Of a stretch of DNA of 64,000 nucleotides, positions 44,173 to 51,831 are shown piece after piece. This stretch comes from Moritella dasanensis ArB 0140 (GTDB taxonomy: Bacteria; Pseudomonadota; Gammaproteobacteria; Enterobacterales; Moritellaceae), in assembly GCF_000276805.1 (NCBI RefSeq), contig NZ_AKXQ01000002.1, positions 207,698 to 271,697 of the forward strand, written 5' to 3'. Within the stretch, counting starts at the first letter, position 1. Each line of letters opens with the position of its first letter. The notes below the pieces were generated by a model. It was not told the origin of the DNA and searched no databases. It saw only the letters and a program-made list of their open reading frames with translations. The translations under genes were made by a program, and so were the position numbers.

Positions 44173-44592
44173 ATGAAAGTAAGAGATATAATGGCCAGCA
44201 ATGTAATTTGTATCAGCCACAAAGCCAGTTTAAAAGACGCACATGAATTAATGCAAACTCGTGGGGTACGTCATTTACCTGTTATTTCCGAAACTGATGG
44301 CACTCTGGTTGGCGTGCTAACGCATAAAAAAATGATCAGTGCGGTTATGTCAATGATCAACAAATACGGTACAGATGCACTCGCAAGGAAAGAACGCGGC
44401 CAGTTAATCGAAGACTTGATGGAAACAGATTTTCAAAAGCTAACGGAAGATGAACCACTGAAAATTGTTGTTGAATACTTCATTGATAATAAGCTCGGTT
44501 GCCTACCGGTTATTGATAATGACAATAAGGTCATTGGCATTGTTACTTCATCTGACTTTGTTAAATTGTGCGCGCACTTACTGAATCAGTAA
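44173..44592 (+). CDS. CBS-domain pair protein
   Basis: 139 aa made of two CBS motifs forming one Bateman module: MKVRDIMASNVICISHKAS with HELMQTRGVRHLPVI (about 1-65), then IEDLMETDFQKLTEDEPL with VVEYFIDNKLGCLPVI (about 78-130). Such stand-alone proteins bind adenine nucleotides and act as energy sensors for a partner. No partner is evident next door. ACGGAG lies upstream of the ATG. Confidence 0.9.
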   Translation: MKVRDIMASNVICISHKASLKDAHELMQTRGVRHLPVISETDGTLVGVLTHKKMISAVMSMINKYGTDALARKERGQLIEDLMETDFQKLTEDEPLKIVVEYFIDNKLGCLPVIDNDNKVIGIVTSSDFVKLCAHLLNQ

Positions 44593-44711
44593 TCGCGGTG
44601 ATAAAAAGTACACTACAGGCTGGTAATCCTTCATCAGCCTATTCACCACATTGGCATTTTATCGTGACGACTTTCCAGTCACTTTTTATCGTTACTTATC
44701 TCGCAAATCCG

Positions 44712-46007
44712 TTATTTAAGAGAATAGCGAGCAGCAATCGTTGCGCCCGTCAGTGCCGTGATAGATGACATGAGCATGATGATCACCACAGGTTGCACTG
44801 ACCCCATACTGACAAATGCCGATATCGCACTCACCGTACCACCAATGGTAAATTGAGTTGCTCCTAATACCGCAGAAGCAGAACCCGCATTCCGACCGAA
44901 TCGTTTCATAAAACAGGCACTGGCATTAGCAATAACGGCGCCATTGGCTGAAATCGTAATAACAAACCCAACCACCATCACATATAAAGCGTCAGGCACG
45001 AATACAGATGCTGTCACTAATATTATACCGCCAAGTACTTGTAAGCATAAAAAGCCCTTGAGTAGCACCTCAGGTTCGAAACTCGCTAATAAGAATGTAT
45101 TAGCGCGGTTAACCACAACCAAGCCACAGATATTGGCAAAGAATAGCATTGAAAATTGTTGTGGCGTTTGCCCGAACACTTCCATATACATCATCGACGC
45201 ATTGGTTAAAAAGATCATCATGACTGTATAAGCAAATGCTTGAGCAACCATAAACCCTAAAGCGCGTTTTTCACTGAACACAGACAATAACCCAAACTTT
45301 TGTGGGATTTCGCCAGGTTTGTCTGCAACAGTCTCTTTTTTAACAGCCTTGGGCATATAACGCATAACAAGCATCGCCACCAGCACAGCGATGATTGCTA
45401 ATGAATAAAAAATCCAACGCCAATCTGCTACCGACATAATAATCGTGCCAACAGTCGGTGCGATAGAAGGGGCTATCATCATAATCAGTGCAATTAACGA
45501 AAACAGTTTAGCCGCTTCTTTACCGCTGGTTGTATCACGAATTGTCGCCGGTACACCGACCACGGCCATACCACCGCCGATAGCTTGTATCACCCGCCAA
45601 AACCACAATACTTCAATCTGTGTTGCTGTCGTCAGCAATATACTGGCCAAGGCAAATACCACTAAACCGGCGATCATGGCATAACGACGGCCTTTCTTAT
45701 CGGATAAAGGCCCGCCTATTAACTGCCCTATCGCCAGACCAAAAATATATAAACTCACCGTCACGGACATCAACGAGATATCGACACCCATTGCTTTCGC
45801 CATTGTTGGCATCGCAGGCAGGTAACTGTCTATCGTAAATGGGGTAAGCGCAAATACCGCCGCCAGAGTCAGTATTAATGTTTTGCTCATTTTACCGGCA
45901 ACCGCCGATTGTTTAGTCCCAGAGACTTGCTCTGCGCTAACGTCTTGCTTACTATTATCTACTCTCATCTCGCGCTTCACCGCCGAGCATGTATTACTGA
46001 TTGTCAT
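44712..46007 (-). CDS. Bcr/CflA-family multidrug efflux transporter (MFS)
   Basis: 431 aa. It is a proton-driven inner membrane exporter with 12 predicted helices. The opening TPFTIDSYLPAMPTMAKAMG and GQLIGGPLSDKKGRRYAM (MFS motif A between helices 2 and 3) are typical of Bcr/CflA. It has an unusually long hydrophilic N-terminus (about 40 residues) before helix 1. The ATG at 46007 is chosen because GAGG lies 6 nt upstream; the open frame to 46133 runs across the regulatory region. It is divergent from a MarR-type gene and shares two operator-like sites with it, so the regulator probably represses it. Confidence 0.88.
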   Translation of the reverse strand: MTISNTCSAVKREMRVDNSKQDVSAEQVSGTKQSAVAGKMSKTLILTLAAVFALTPFTIDSYLPAMPTMAKAMGVDISLMSVTVSLYIFGLAIGQLIGGPLSDKKGRRYAMIAGLVVFALASILLTTATQIEVLWFWRVIQAIGGGMAVVGVPATIRDTTSGKEAAKLFSLIALIMMIAPSIAPTVGTIIMSVADWRWIFYSLAIIAVLVAMLVMRYMPKAVKKETVADKPGEIPQKFGLLSVFSEKRALGFMVAQAFAYTVMMIFLTNASMMYMEVFGQTPQQFSMLFFANICGLVVVNRANTFLLASFEPEVLLKGFLCLQVLGGIILVTASVFVPDALYVMVVGFVITISANGAVIANASACFMKRFGRNAGSASAVLGATQFTIGGTVSAISAFVSMGSVQPVVIIMLMSSITALTGATIAARYSLK

Positions 46008-46022
46008 ATTACGCCTCAAACT

Positions 46023-46070
46023 TATCTTTCTGGAAAGAGAGTAACTAGACTTTAGCTTTCTGGCAAGATA
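46023..46070. promoter_or_regulatory. Two operator-like sites between the efflux pump and marR
   Basis: TATCTTTCTGGAAAGAGA (46023-46040) and TAGCTTTCTGGCAAGATA (46053-46070) share 14 of 18 bases and each is an imperfect dyad. Their centres are exactly 30 bp apart, about three helical turns. This is where a MarR dimer pair would control both genes. Confidence 0.7.
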
Positions 46071-46119
46071 TATTGTCAAACGATTGTACAGGCCGATAGA
46101 AATGGAGAGGGAAAGAGTA

Positions 46120-46614
46120 ATGGCTAATAGCATTAACGATATAGTAAAAGCGATGGATGATAACTGGCCTGAATGTGGTGAAACAGTGTCTCCAGACTTG
46201 CTGCGTTTACTTCAAGTCAGTGACTTGTTTCACAAACAGATGGAAGCTTTGGTCGCGACTTATGATTTACAACGTGCAGAGTTCAGCGTACTGAGTACGT
46301 TACGACGTAGCCCAATCCCCCACTCTTTATCTCCAACGGTATTATATCAATCGATGATCTTTAGTTCGGGGGGGTTAACAAAGGTATTGAATCGTTTAAG
46401 CCAAGCAGACTTGATTGATAGAATTGATAACCCTGAAGATAAACGCAGTAAGCTTGTGCAGTTGACCAGCAAAGGCAAACAATTAATTGAGATTGTTATG
46501 CCGACATTGCACCAAAGTGAAAGAGACTTATTAAGTGTTTTATCAACTGCAGAACGCCAACAGCTGAACACACTGATGCAACGCGTATTAGCAAATAACG
46601 AACCGAAAAATTAG
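46120..46614 (+). CDS. MarR-family transcriptional regulator
   Basis: 164 aa from the ATG at 46120; ATGs at 46084 and 46102 are alternatives. The winged helix-turn-helix is visible: QRAEFSVLSTLRRS, then the recognition helix SSGGLTKVLNRLSQADLI and the wing RIDNPEDKRSKLVQLTSKG. It should bind as a dimer and release DNA on binding a small phenolic or drug-like ligand. It is divergent from a Bcr/CflA pump with paired operator-like sites between, which is strong context for repression of the pump. A run of seven G (46368-46374) lies within the recognition-helix codons. Confidence 0.9.
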   Translation: MANSINDIVKAMDDNWPECGETVSPDLLRLLQVSDLFHKQMEALVATYDLQRAEFSVLSTLRRSPIPHSLSPTVLYQSMIFSSGGLTKVLNRLSQADLIDRIDNPEDKRSKLVQLTSKGKQLIEIVMPTLHQSERDLLSVLSTAERQQLNTLMQRVLANNEPKN

Positions 46615-46705
46615 CAGCAAGCGTGCAATGCGACAGTCGGTATCAAAGGCGCTAGCGCGAGTACACCAGCACCATTCTTACTGAAATTGCTATTGGTTTG
46701 TTACT

Positions 46706-47233
46706 TTAATTATAACTCGCGATGCTCATCTCCGTTCTAGCATGATTAAATACTTGCAGCGATGGGATCGATGGCACTGTCATTGTGCTGGTATTCTGTT
46801 GTAGAAACAAAGAAACTGGAAATTGTTTCGACGCGGCAAAATAAATCGACAGTAATTGTAATCCATCTTCTTGGTGTAACAGCTGCGTTTCGACCGATAA
46901 GGCTTCAAGCTTGTCTGCGTTTTCTAACCAAGTCAAAAATCCATTAAAGTCATCTTCAAGTACTTGATCACTGGCAAAACTAACTCTTAAAAAATCTAAT
47001 TCTAAAAACGACCATAACGGCGCGATCTCTGATTCGTCACATATATCAATCTCGATATTAATACCATTAATACAATGACCATAATGTGTGAGATGGCTGA
47101 TCTGACTAATATCAAAAGCCTGCTTCGTGTTGGCAATATTAATTTTTGCATTCGGTGTTTGCTGTAATAGAGTTTCCACTTCTTGGGTGGTCGGCACGTA
47201 TTCAAACATGACTTCTCTGCGGTGCGATTCCAT
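46706..47233 (-). CDS. Uncharacterised protein
   Basis: 175 aa. The ATG at 47233 has AAGG 7 nt upstream; ATG 47209 is the alternative. The composition is acidic and beta/alpha mixed (EIAPLWSFLELDFLRVSF; FNGFLTWLENADKLEALSV). No domain, signal peptide or membrane helix is seen, so it is probably a soluble cytoplasmic protein. It is transcribed toward marR and stands alone. I recognise no family. Confidence 0.65.
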   Translation of the reverse strand: MESHRREVMFEYVPTTQEVETLLQQTPNAKINIANTKQAFDISQISHLTHYGHCINGINIEIDICDESEIAPLWSFLELDFLRVSFASDQVLEDDFNGFLTWLENADKLEALSVETQLLHQEDGLQLLSIYFAASKQFPVSLFLQQNTSTMTVPSIPSLQVFNHARTEMSIASYN

Positions 47234-47553
47234 TGCAATACCTTCTTATCCATATGAACTATATTTTACTATTTAGACACTCTGTCTCATTATCCAGACT
47301 ATTACATATATAAAATACGGTAAATATACCGTTTTCAAGAAATATGATCTAAACGACATAAAATGGAAATAAAGAGGTAGTTTTGTGATAAGCCCGATGA
47401 AGTGACATCATGTACGCTTTCATTTTTACAACATATGTATAACAAAAAAGTATAGGTGAACGCTTTTATATATTGTTATTTACAGCTTATAACGAACATG
47501 ATGTAACATACTTAATAAATCCCTCTTTAAAAGAGATGGGTATAAGCGACACT
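47234..47553. other. Intergenic region with two Ter-like words
   Basis: 320 bp, AT-rich, no gene. TATGTTGTAA on the minus strand (47426-47435) matches the E. coli Ter core except that A follows where C is expected. ATGATGTAAC (47499-47508, plus strand) is a second near-match. Both could be chance. Confidence 0.3.
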
Positions 47554-48546
47554 TTAAGGTTCACCATGTAAAATCTGCGTCATTACCCAGCTCGTATGTA
47601 ACGCCGTTTTACCACTTGAGGGGTGAGTTACATCATTCACAAGATGTTCACGCATATTCTCGACATGATGTAATTGAATATTTTCGGGATTATCAATGCT
47701 AAATTCTTGGCGTTCAGTTAACGTTTGCAACACAACCGCAGCCTCGTCAAACACTGAAAAACTGATTTCGCCTTTGCTGCCTGTTATAACAACGCGGTCT
47801 TCTCTTGTGCAGCCACCAAAATTCCAGCTGCCAATGCCCGTCACGCCACTTTTATGCTGCCAGCATGCCGTTACCGCATCTAACGATGAATACAGGCCTT
47901 GCTGATTCGACCCCAGTCCTTTAACAATATCGAACTCACCTAACAAATACGCAAACAGATCCAAACCATGACTGGCCAGATCATCAAAATAGCCACCCAC
48001 AGCAACGGTTTTATCTGTGCGCCAGTTAAACTCACCCGATAAATCTAATGCATTGGCGGGTTTATTCAAAAATGCGTTAATTGTTCTTATGTCGCCGATC
48101 GCACCAGATTCAAGTAATGCTTTCACTTTGTTGAAACGCGGTAATGAACGGCGGTAATAAGCCACAAACAGCGGAATGTTTTTATCCTCAAAAGCCGTCA
48201 CAATAGCCAGGCTATCCGCGTAACTCGGTGCAAGTGGTTTTTCAACACAACAAGGTTTACCCGCTGCTGCAACCTGCAGGGCATAAAATTTATGGCTATC
48301 AGGCGGTGTAGCGATATACACGGCATCAATATCATCGTTATTAATAATATCAGCTGCATTTGCAGAATATGCTTTTACGCTGTGTCGTTGTGCATAATCT
48401 TTAGCAAGTCCAAGATCACGGCGCATGACAGCGGAGAGTTCAAAACCAGCTGTTTTTTGATAAGCAGGGCCACTTTTCAGCTCTGTTACCGAGCCACAAC
48501 CAATAATACCCCAGCGAATAGGTGCTGTTAGCATGTTGTTCTGCAT
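47554..48546 (-). CDS. Gfo/Idh/MocA-family oxidoreductase
   Basis: 330 aa. It has an N-terminal Rossmann domain with the NAD(P) loop GIIGCGSVTE (about residues 13-22), AVYIATPPDSHKFYALQ and the family Lys in GKPCCVEKPLAPSY (about residue 98). The C-terminal alpha/beta dimerisation domain includes GGYFDDLASHGLDLFAYLLG with the catalytic-site His. It oxidises or reduces a sugar or polyol; the substrate cannot be assigned without a neighbouring pathway. It is monocistronic, and a second ATG lies four codons in. Confidence 0.88.
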   Translation of the reverse strand: MQNNMLTAPIRWGIIGCGSVTELKSGPAYQKTAGFELSAVMRRDLGLAKDYAQRHSVKAYSANAADIINNDDIDAVYIATPPDSHKFYALQVAAAGKPCCVEKPLAPSYADSLAIVTAFEDKNIPLFVAYYRRSLPRFNKVKALLESGAIGDIRTINAFLNKPANALDLSGEFNWRTDKTVAVGGYFDDLASHGLDLFAYLLGEFDIVKGLGSNQQGLYSSLDAVTACWQHKSGVTGIGSWNFGGCTREDRVVITGSKGEISFSVFDEAAVVLQTLTERQEFSIDNPENIQLHHVENMREHLVNDVTHPSSGKTALHTSWVMTQILHGEP

Positions 48547-48769
48547 ATTCTATCCATTTTAATTTTTCTATAAAGCGAGGTAGTAATATAGGCTATTAAT
48601 ATAAATAAGAAAAGAACATGGATATTAAAAAAGAAAGAGGGGGAGATAAAACCAAAGCGGAATGTTGAAATGGGTTGCACACATAAATCCATGTATACAA
48701 CCATACTGTTTAAATAACTATTTATTGGGCGTTATTTACTGATAACTATTTAAACATGACGACAGAGCA

Positions 48770-49489
48770 TTAGACTGTTAACGTCTGTAAACGTTTAAGC
48801 GCTGCGTCAACACCGACATCAATTTGTTTGGTGCCTGCAAGGTAACGTTCACGAAAAACATCAAACCAACAAGACAGAATGTCTGCGTTTAATGTTTCGC
48901 CGTGATGGCCAAGTACCAATGACGCAACTTCTGCTGTCGCGAGTTGATTATCTTTAGCGGCTTTACGGATCTGATACTGTGAAACCACCTCGGGATCAAA
49001 TGAAATAACCGGAAGATCATGCAACCAAGGGCTCTTCTTGAACATCTTCTTCGCTTCTCGCCAGCTACCATCCAACAAGATATATAACGGGCGTTTACCT
49101 GGTGCAATCGTTAACGCACCGGTTTGCACTCTTTCACGCTCAATCACGTACTCTTCTGGGAAGATAATGAATGGCTGCCAGCAATCTGTATTAATGATGT
49201 CGAGCATCTCTTGATTCGGCGCTGTACGTGACCATTTATAAGCAAACGTGTCTTCAATTACATCGGCGATAAGACGGCCGGTATTACTTGGTTTAATCAT
49301 TTCATAATCAAACATCACCAACATAAAACCAGCGGTTGATTTGACCGATGGTCGATGCTCACAAATGCAAAACTGCTTGCCCAACATACAGAAATCACAA
49401 CGAATTAATCGACCGCCACGGGCATTGAAAGGTTTGGTACTGTCAGCTAAACGCTGTGTTGCTAATCGATGAACATTATGAATGCGCAT
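48770..49489 (-). CDS. tapT: DTW-domain tRNA-uridine aminocarboxypropyltransferase
   Basis: 239 aa, TapT/YfiP-type. It transfers the 3-amino-3-carboxypropyl group of S-adenosylmethionine to uridine 47 of tRNA (acp3U). Zinc-binding Cys residues are in RCDFCMLGKQFCIC (about residues 30-43). The DTW-like motif reads LLDGSWREAKKMF (about 138-150), and STD-like and basic segments follow. The DTW triplet is GSW here, a common variation in the family as I recall it. The gene is monocistronic; a long terminator hairpin ends the upstream gene. Confidence 0.85.
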   Translation of the reverse strand: MRIHNVHRLATQRLADSTKPFNARGGRLIRCDFCMLGKQFCICEHRPSVKSTAGFMLVMFDYEMIKPSNTGRLIADVIEDTFAYKWSRTAPNQEMLDIINTDCWQPFIIFPEEYVIERERVQTGALTIAPGKRPLYILLDGSWREAKKMFKKSPWLHDLPVISFDPEVVSQYQIRKAAKDNQLATAEVASLVLGHHGETLNADILSCWFDVFRERYLAGTKQIDVGVDAALKRLQTLTV

Positions 49490-49526
49490 AAAGTGATACC
49501 ACTTAAAAATAAATGATTAAATTACA

Positions 49527-49593
49527 GATAAAAAAATGACCCAGTACCAAGTTCTATCTCACCGTCGTGGGACAACACTTGCTACTAGGTCAT
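49527..49593 (-). terminator. Extended terminator hairpin after the 49624-50208 gene
   Basis: On the minus strand AATGACCTAGTAGCAAGT pairs with ACTTGGTACTGGGTCATT across a ~24-nt structured loop and is followed by seven T. The 60-nt length is more than termination needs, so the hairpin may also stabilise the transcript end. Confidence 0.75.
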
Positions 49594-49623
49594 TAACATA
49601 TTTAGGTACGCGTCAAGCGTTAC

Positions 49624-50208
49624 TTAATTATGGTGCTTACGATCTTCCAATTCAGATTTAGTCGCACGAACCTGACGCATAAAGAAATTAGCCATTGACG
49701 CAGCAGCAGGTTTCTTTTCTGGCGCTGGCGCTTTTGACGTAATTACGCGTGGTTTTCTTGGTACAACTGGTGCCGCAACAACAGGTGCTACAGGTACAAC
49801 CGGTTTAACAGGCTGTGCAGCTGTTGCATGTACAGGGCGAACCTGATTCGTCGCAAACTGTGACGATGCAACATGTTGTCTTTGTTGATGCGCTTGTTGT
49901 TGCACATCCGCTTGCGGACGAGTTCTAATCACTTCTATCGAGTAAAGTTTACTTGAGATAGAGTTTGTCGACTGTGAGACTTGCTCACGACGTAAGCGTT
50001 CACCCGTTGATTTGAATTCTTGGTATTGTACTGCTAACCAATTTTTCAAATGCATTAACATACCTGCTTCAACTAATTCTAGGCAAGTTCTGTTGTTATA
50101 CTCAACCAATTTCGTTTCTGAGAAATATGTCTTGGCTTCTGCTTCTGAGCCGATGCGTTCGACTAGTTCGAACCATGTTGATAAACCTAATACTGTGTAA
50201 TGACTCAT
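49624..50208 (-). CDS. Uncharacterised protein with Pro/Ala-rich linker
   Basis: 194 aa. The folded N-terminal part (about 1-75: MSHYTVLGLSTWFELVERIG, EAGMLMHLKNWLAVQYQEF) is followed by a Gln-rich stretch (about 100-115) and a Val/Pro/Ala linker (VKPVVPVAPVVAAPVVPRKP, about 130-150). The C-terminus is basic (ANFFMRQVRATKSELEDRK). It has no signal peptide or membrane helix. I recognise no family. The linker-plus-short-tail design suggests that the tail is a binding peptide for a partner. Confidence 0.7.
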   Translation of the reverse strand: MSHYTVLGLSTWFELVERIGSEAEAKTYFSETKLVEYNNRTCLELVEAGMLMHLKNWLAVQYQEFKSTGERLRREQVSQSTNSISSKLYSIEVIRTRPQADVQQQAHQQRQHVASSQFATNQVRPVHATAAQPVKPVVPVAPVVAAPVVPRKPRVITSKAPAPEKKPAAASMANFFMRQVRATKSELEDRKHHN

Positions 50209-50548
50209 TGTCTACCTTGCAGATAACCGGCTACATTTTAGTAGCTTTCTGTAAAAATTAGGAGGCGGATTCTATACCTTTACCGCCGAAATTAAAAGCA
50301 TATTTATAAAAAAAACCTAAAAATAATGTGTTAACTCATAAATATGCACTTTCAACTCCATTTAGACTAGACTAAATTAAATTTTTAGTGTTCCAGCTGA
50401 ACAAAAAAATAACATTATTTTTTAGCCATGATAATAACACCTAAATTTAAAAGTCTATTATGCCAGCGTATTTCAATGTTCATTGCGATTTAGCATTGCT
50501 TCTGTAAAATCACCCAAACTAAATGCTTATTTATAAGGAAATATCAAT
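50209..50548. other. AT-rich divergent promoter region
   Basis: 340 bp with no gene between two divergent genes. It is strongly AT-rich with several TATAAT-like words, and no repeat or operator could be supported. Confidence 0.45.
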
Positions 50549-51265
50549 ATGGCTGATTACTCATCACCACCTGCCCAGCAACAACACACGATTCAAGTAT
50601 ATGTCGGTCAGGTTAAGCAACATTATGGTTTTGATTCTGCCATTGATAAAGACGCGGTCAACGACCGTATTTATCTATCAGAAATGGGGCTTGCAGAAGA
50701 CACCAGCGCGGATAAAGAATACCACGGTGGTCTGGAACGAGCACTCCATCAATACCCTGCCGAGCATTATTCATTTTGGCAACAAACATTTTCACCACGC
50801 CGTGATACTCAACCGCAATTTGAAGCACCAGGCATGGGCGAAAATATCAGTACCATAGGCATGACAGAAGAAAATGTCTGCATTGGCGATCAATATCAAT
50901 GGGGTGAAGCAGTGATCGAAGTCAGCCAGCCTCGCCTGCCTTGTAACAACCTCAATATACGTTGGGATACCAAAGACATCTCAGTTCAAATGCAAGCGCT
51001 GAGCCGCTGTGGCTGGTTATATCGCGTGATTAAACCGGGGTTGGTCAGTCACAACGATGCGCTAATCCGTATTAAACGACTTGAGTCACCAACAACAGTG
51101 AGACAAGTCTGTGAATTATTCTTTAGTAAGCCGTTGAACAAAGTAAACTTGGCGATCATAATCGACATGCCTGCGCTGTCACCGATCTGGGGTGATACAG
51201 CGCGTAAACGCTTAGCAACAAATATTGTTGAGAATTGGAATTTTAGATTGTTAGATCACGAGTAA
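50549..51265 (+). CDS. MOSC-domain protein, YiiM-like
   Basis: 238 aa. The MOSC beta-barrel (about residues 40-165) contains EYHGGLERALHQYP, FEAPGMGENI and the conserved Cys in SQPRLPCNNLNIRW. A 3-alpha domain follows at the C-terminus (TVRQVCELFFSKPLNKVNL). E. coli YiiM of this type is a molybdoenzyme that reduces N-hydroxylated bases such as 6-hydroxylaminopurine, using the Mo-bound Cys. AAGGA precedes the ATG. It stands alone. Confidence 0.9.
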   Translation: MADYSSPPAQQQHTIQVYVGQVKQHYGFDSAIDKDAVNDRIYLSEMGLAEDTSADKEYHGGLERALHQYPAEHYSFWQQTFSPRRDTQPQFEAPGMGENISTIGMTEENVCIGDQYQWGEAVIEVSQPRLPCNNLNIRWDTKDISVQMQALSRCGWLYRVIKPGLVSHNDALIRIKRLESPTTVRQVCELFFSKPLNKVNLAIIIDMPALSPIWGDTARKRLATNIVENWNFRLLDHE

Positions 51266-51285
51266 CTAATCTACAAACAAATTTT

Positions 51286-51311
51286 GGGGCAGTCGCAGTC
51301 CGCTTTGCCCC
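51286..51311. terminator. Hairpin between YiiM-like and small HTH genes
   Basis: The arms GGGGCA and TGCCCC, extended by inner AGTC/GACT-type pairing, lie between two converging genes. No strong T-run is present on either strand, so termination is weakly supported. Confidence 0.4.
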
Positions 51312-51340
51312 TCATTAAATTATCGTTATCAATAATAAAA

Positions 51341-51490
51341 TCAACCATCAACGTTCAATAACCCCATCACCATTAATTTGCGAATAACACTAACATACAT
51401 CACATTGATACCAGCTAACTTAGCCACATCAGTTAATGCATAACCTTCGCGTAATAACTGCACCGTGTATTCAACTTGTTCTTTTTTCAT
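51341..51490 (-). CDS. Small helix-turn-helix protein (49 aa)
   Basis: 49 aa. The whole protein is one helix-turn-helix: VEYTVQLLREGYALTDVAKL, the turn AGIN, then VMYVSVIRKLMVMGLL. This resembles the Hin/resolvase-type or Trp-repressor-like small HTH of transposon-linked regulators. AGGGA lies 5 nt upstream of the ATG at 51490. It converges on the YiiM-like gene. It may be a tiny DNA-binding regulator, or the surviving end of a recombinase. Codon use looks genuine. Confidence 0.6.
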   Translation of the reverse strand: MKKEQVEYTVQLLREGYALTDVAKLAGINVMYVSVIRKLMVMGLLNVDG

Positions 51491-51831
51491 TATGTTCCCT
51501 AACTCGCTTACGACTAGACCTAGCTATATAAATAAATATAAAACCATATGTATATTTATCAAATGACATCGTCAGCTAATATAAAGTTCAATGGGAAATT
51601 AAACTGTCCACTACAGGACACTTGTGTTTAATTTTAATAAATAGGGCAAAATGACAGCGAATTCAATGAAAGTTAATCAAGCTAAAATTGAGGCTTAAAA
51701 TAGAATTATTAACCCATAAATTAGTATAAAATATCGCATCAATCTGGCGTTTTAGATAAACATCACAATACTTGCTAGTTTGCATTGCTAATATGGCCCA
51801 CTATTTACTCAATCAAACAATGAGTTACACT
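51491..51831. other. Intergenic region before the 5'-nucleotidase
   Basis: About 340 bp, AT-rich. The dyad TGTCC-ACTACA-GGACA (51607-51622) is the only clear element and could be an operator. No gene is seen. Confidence 0.4.
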
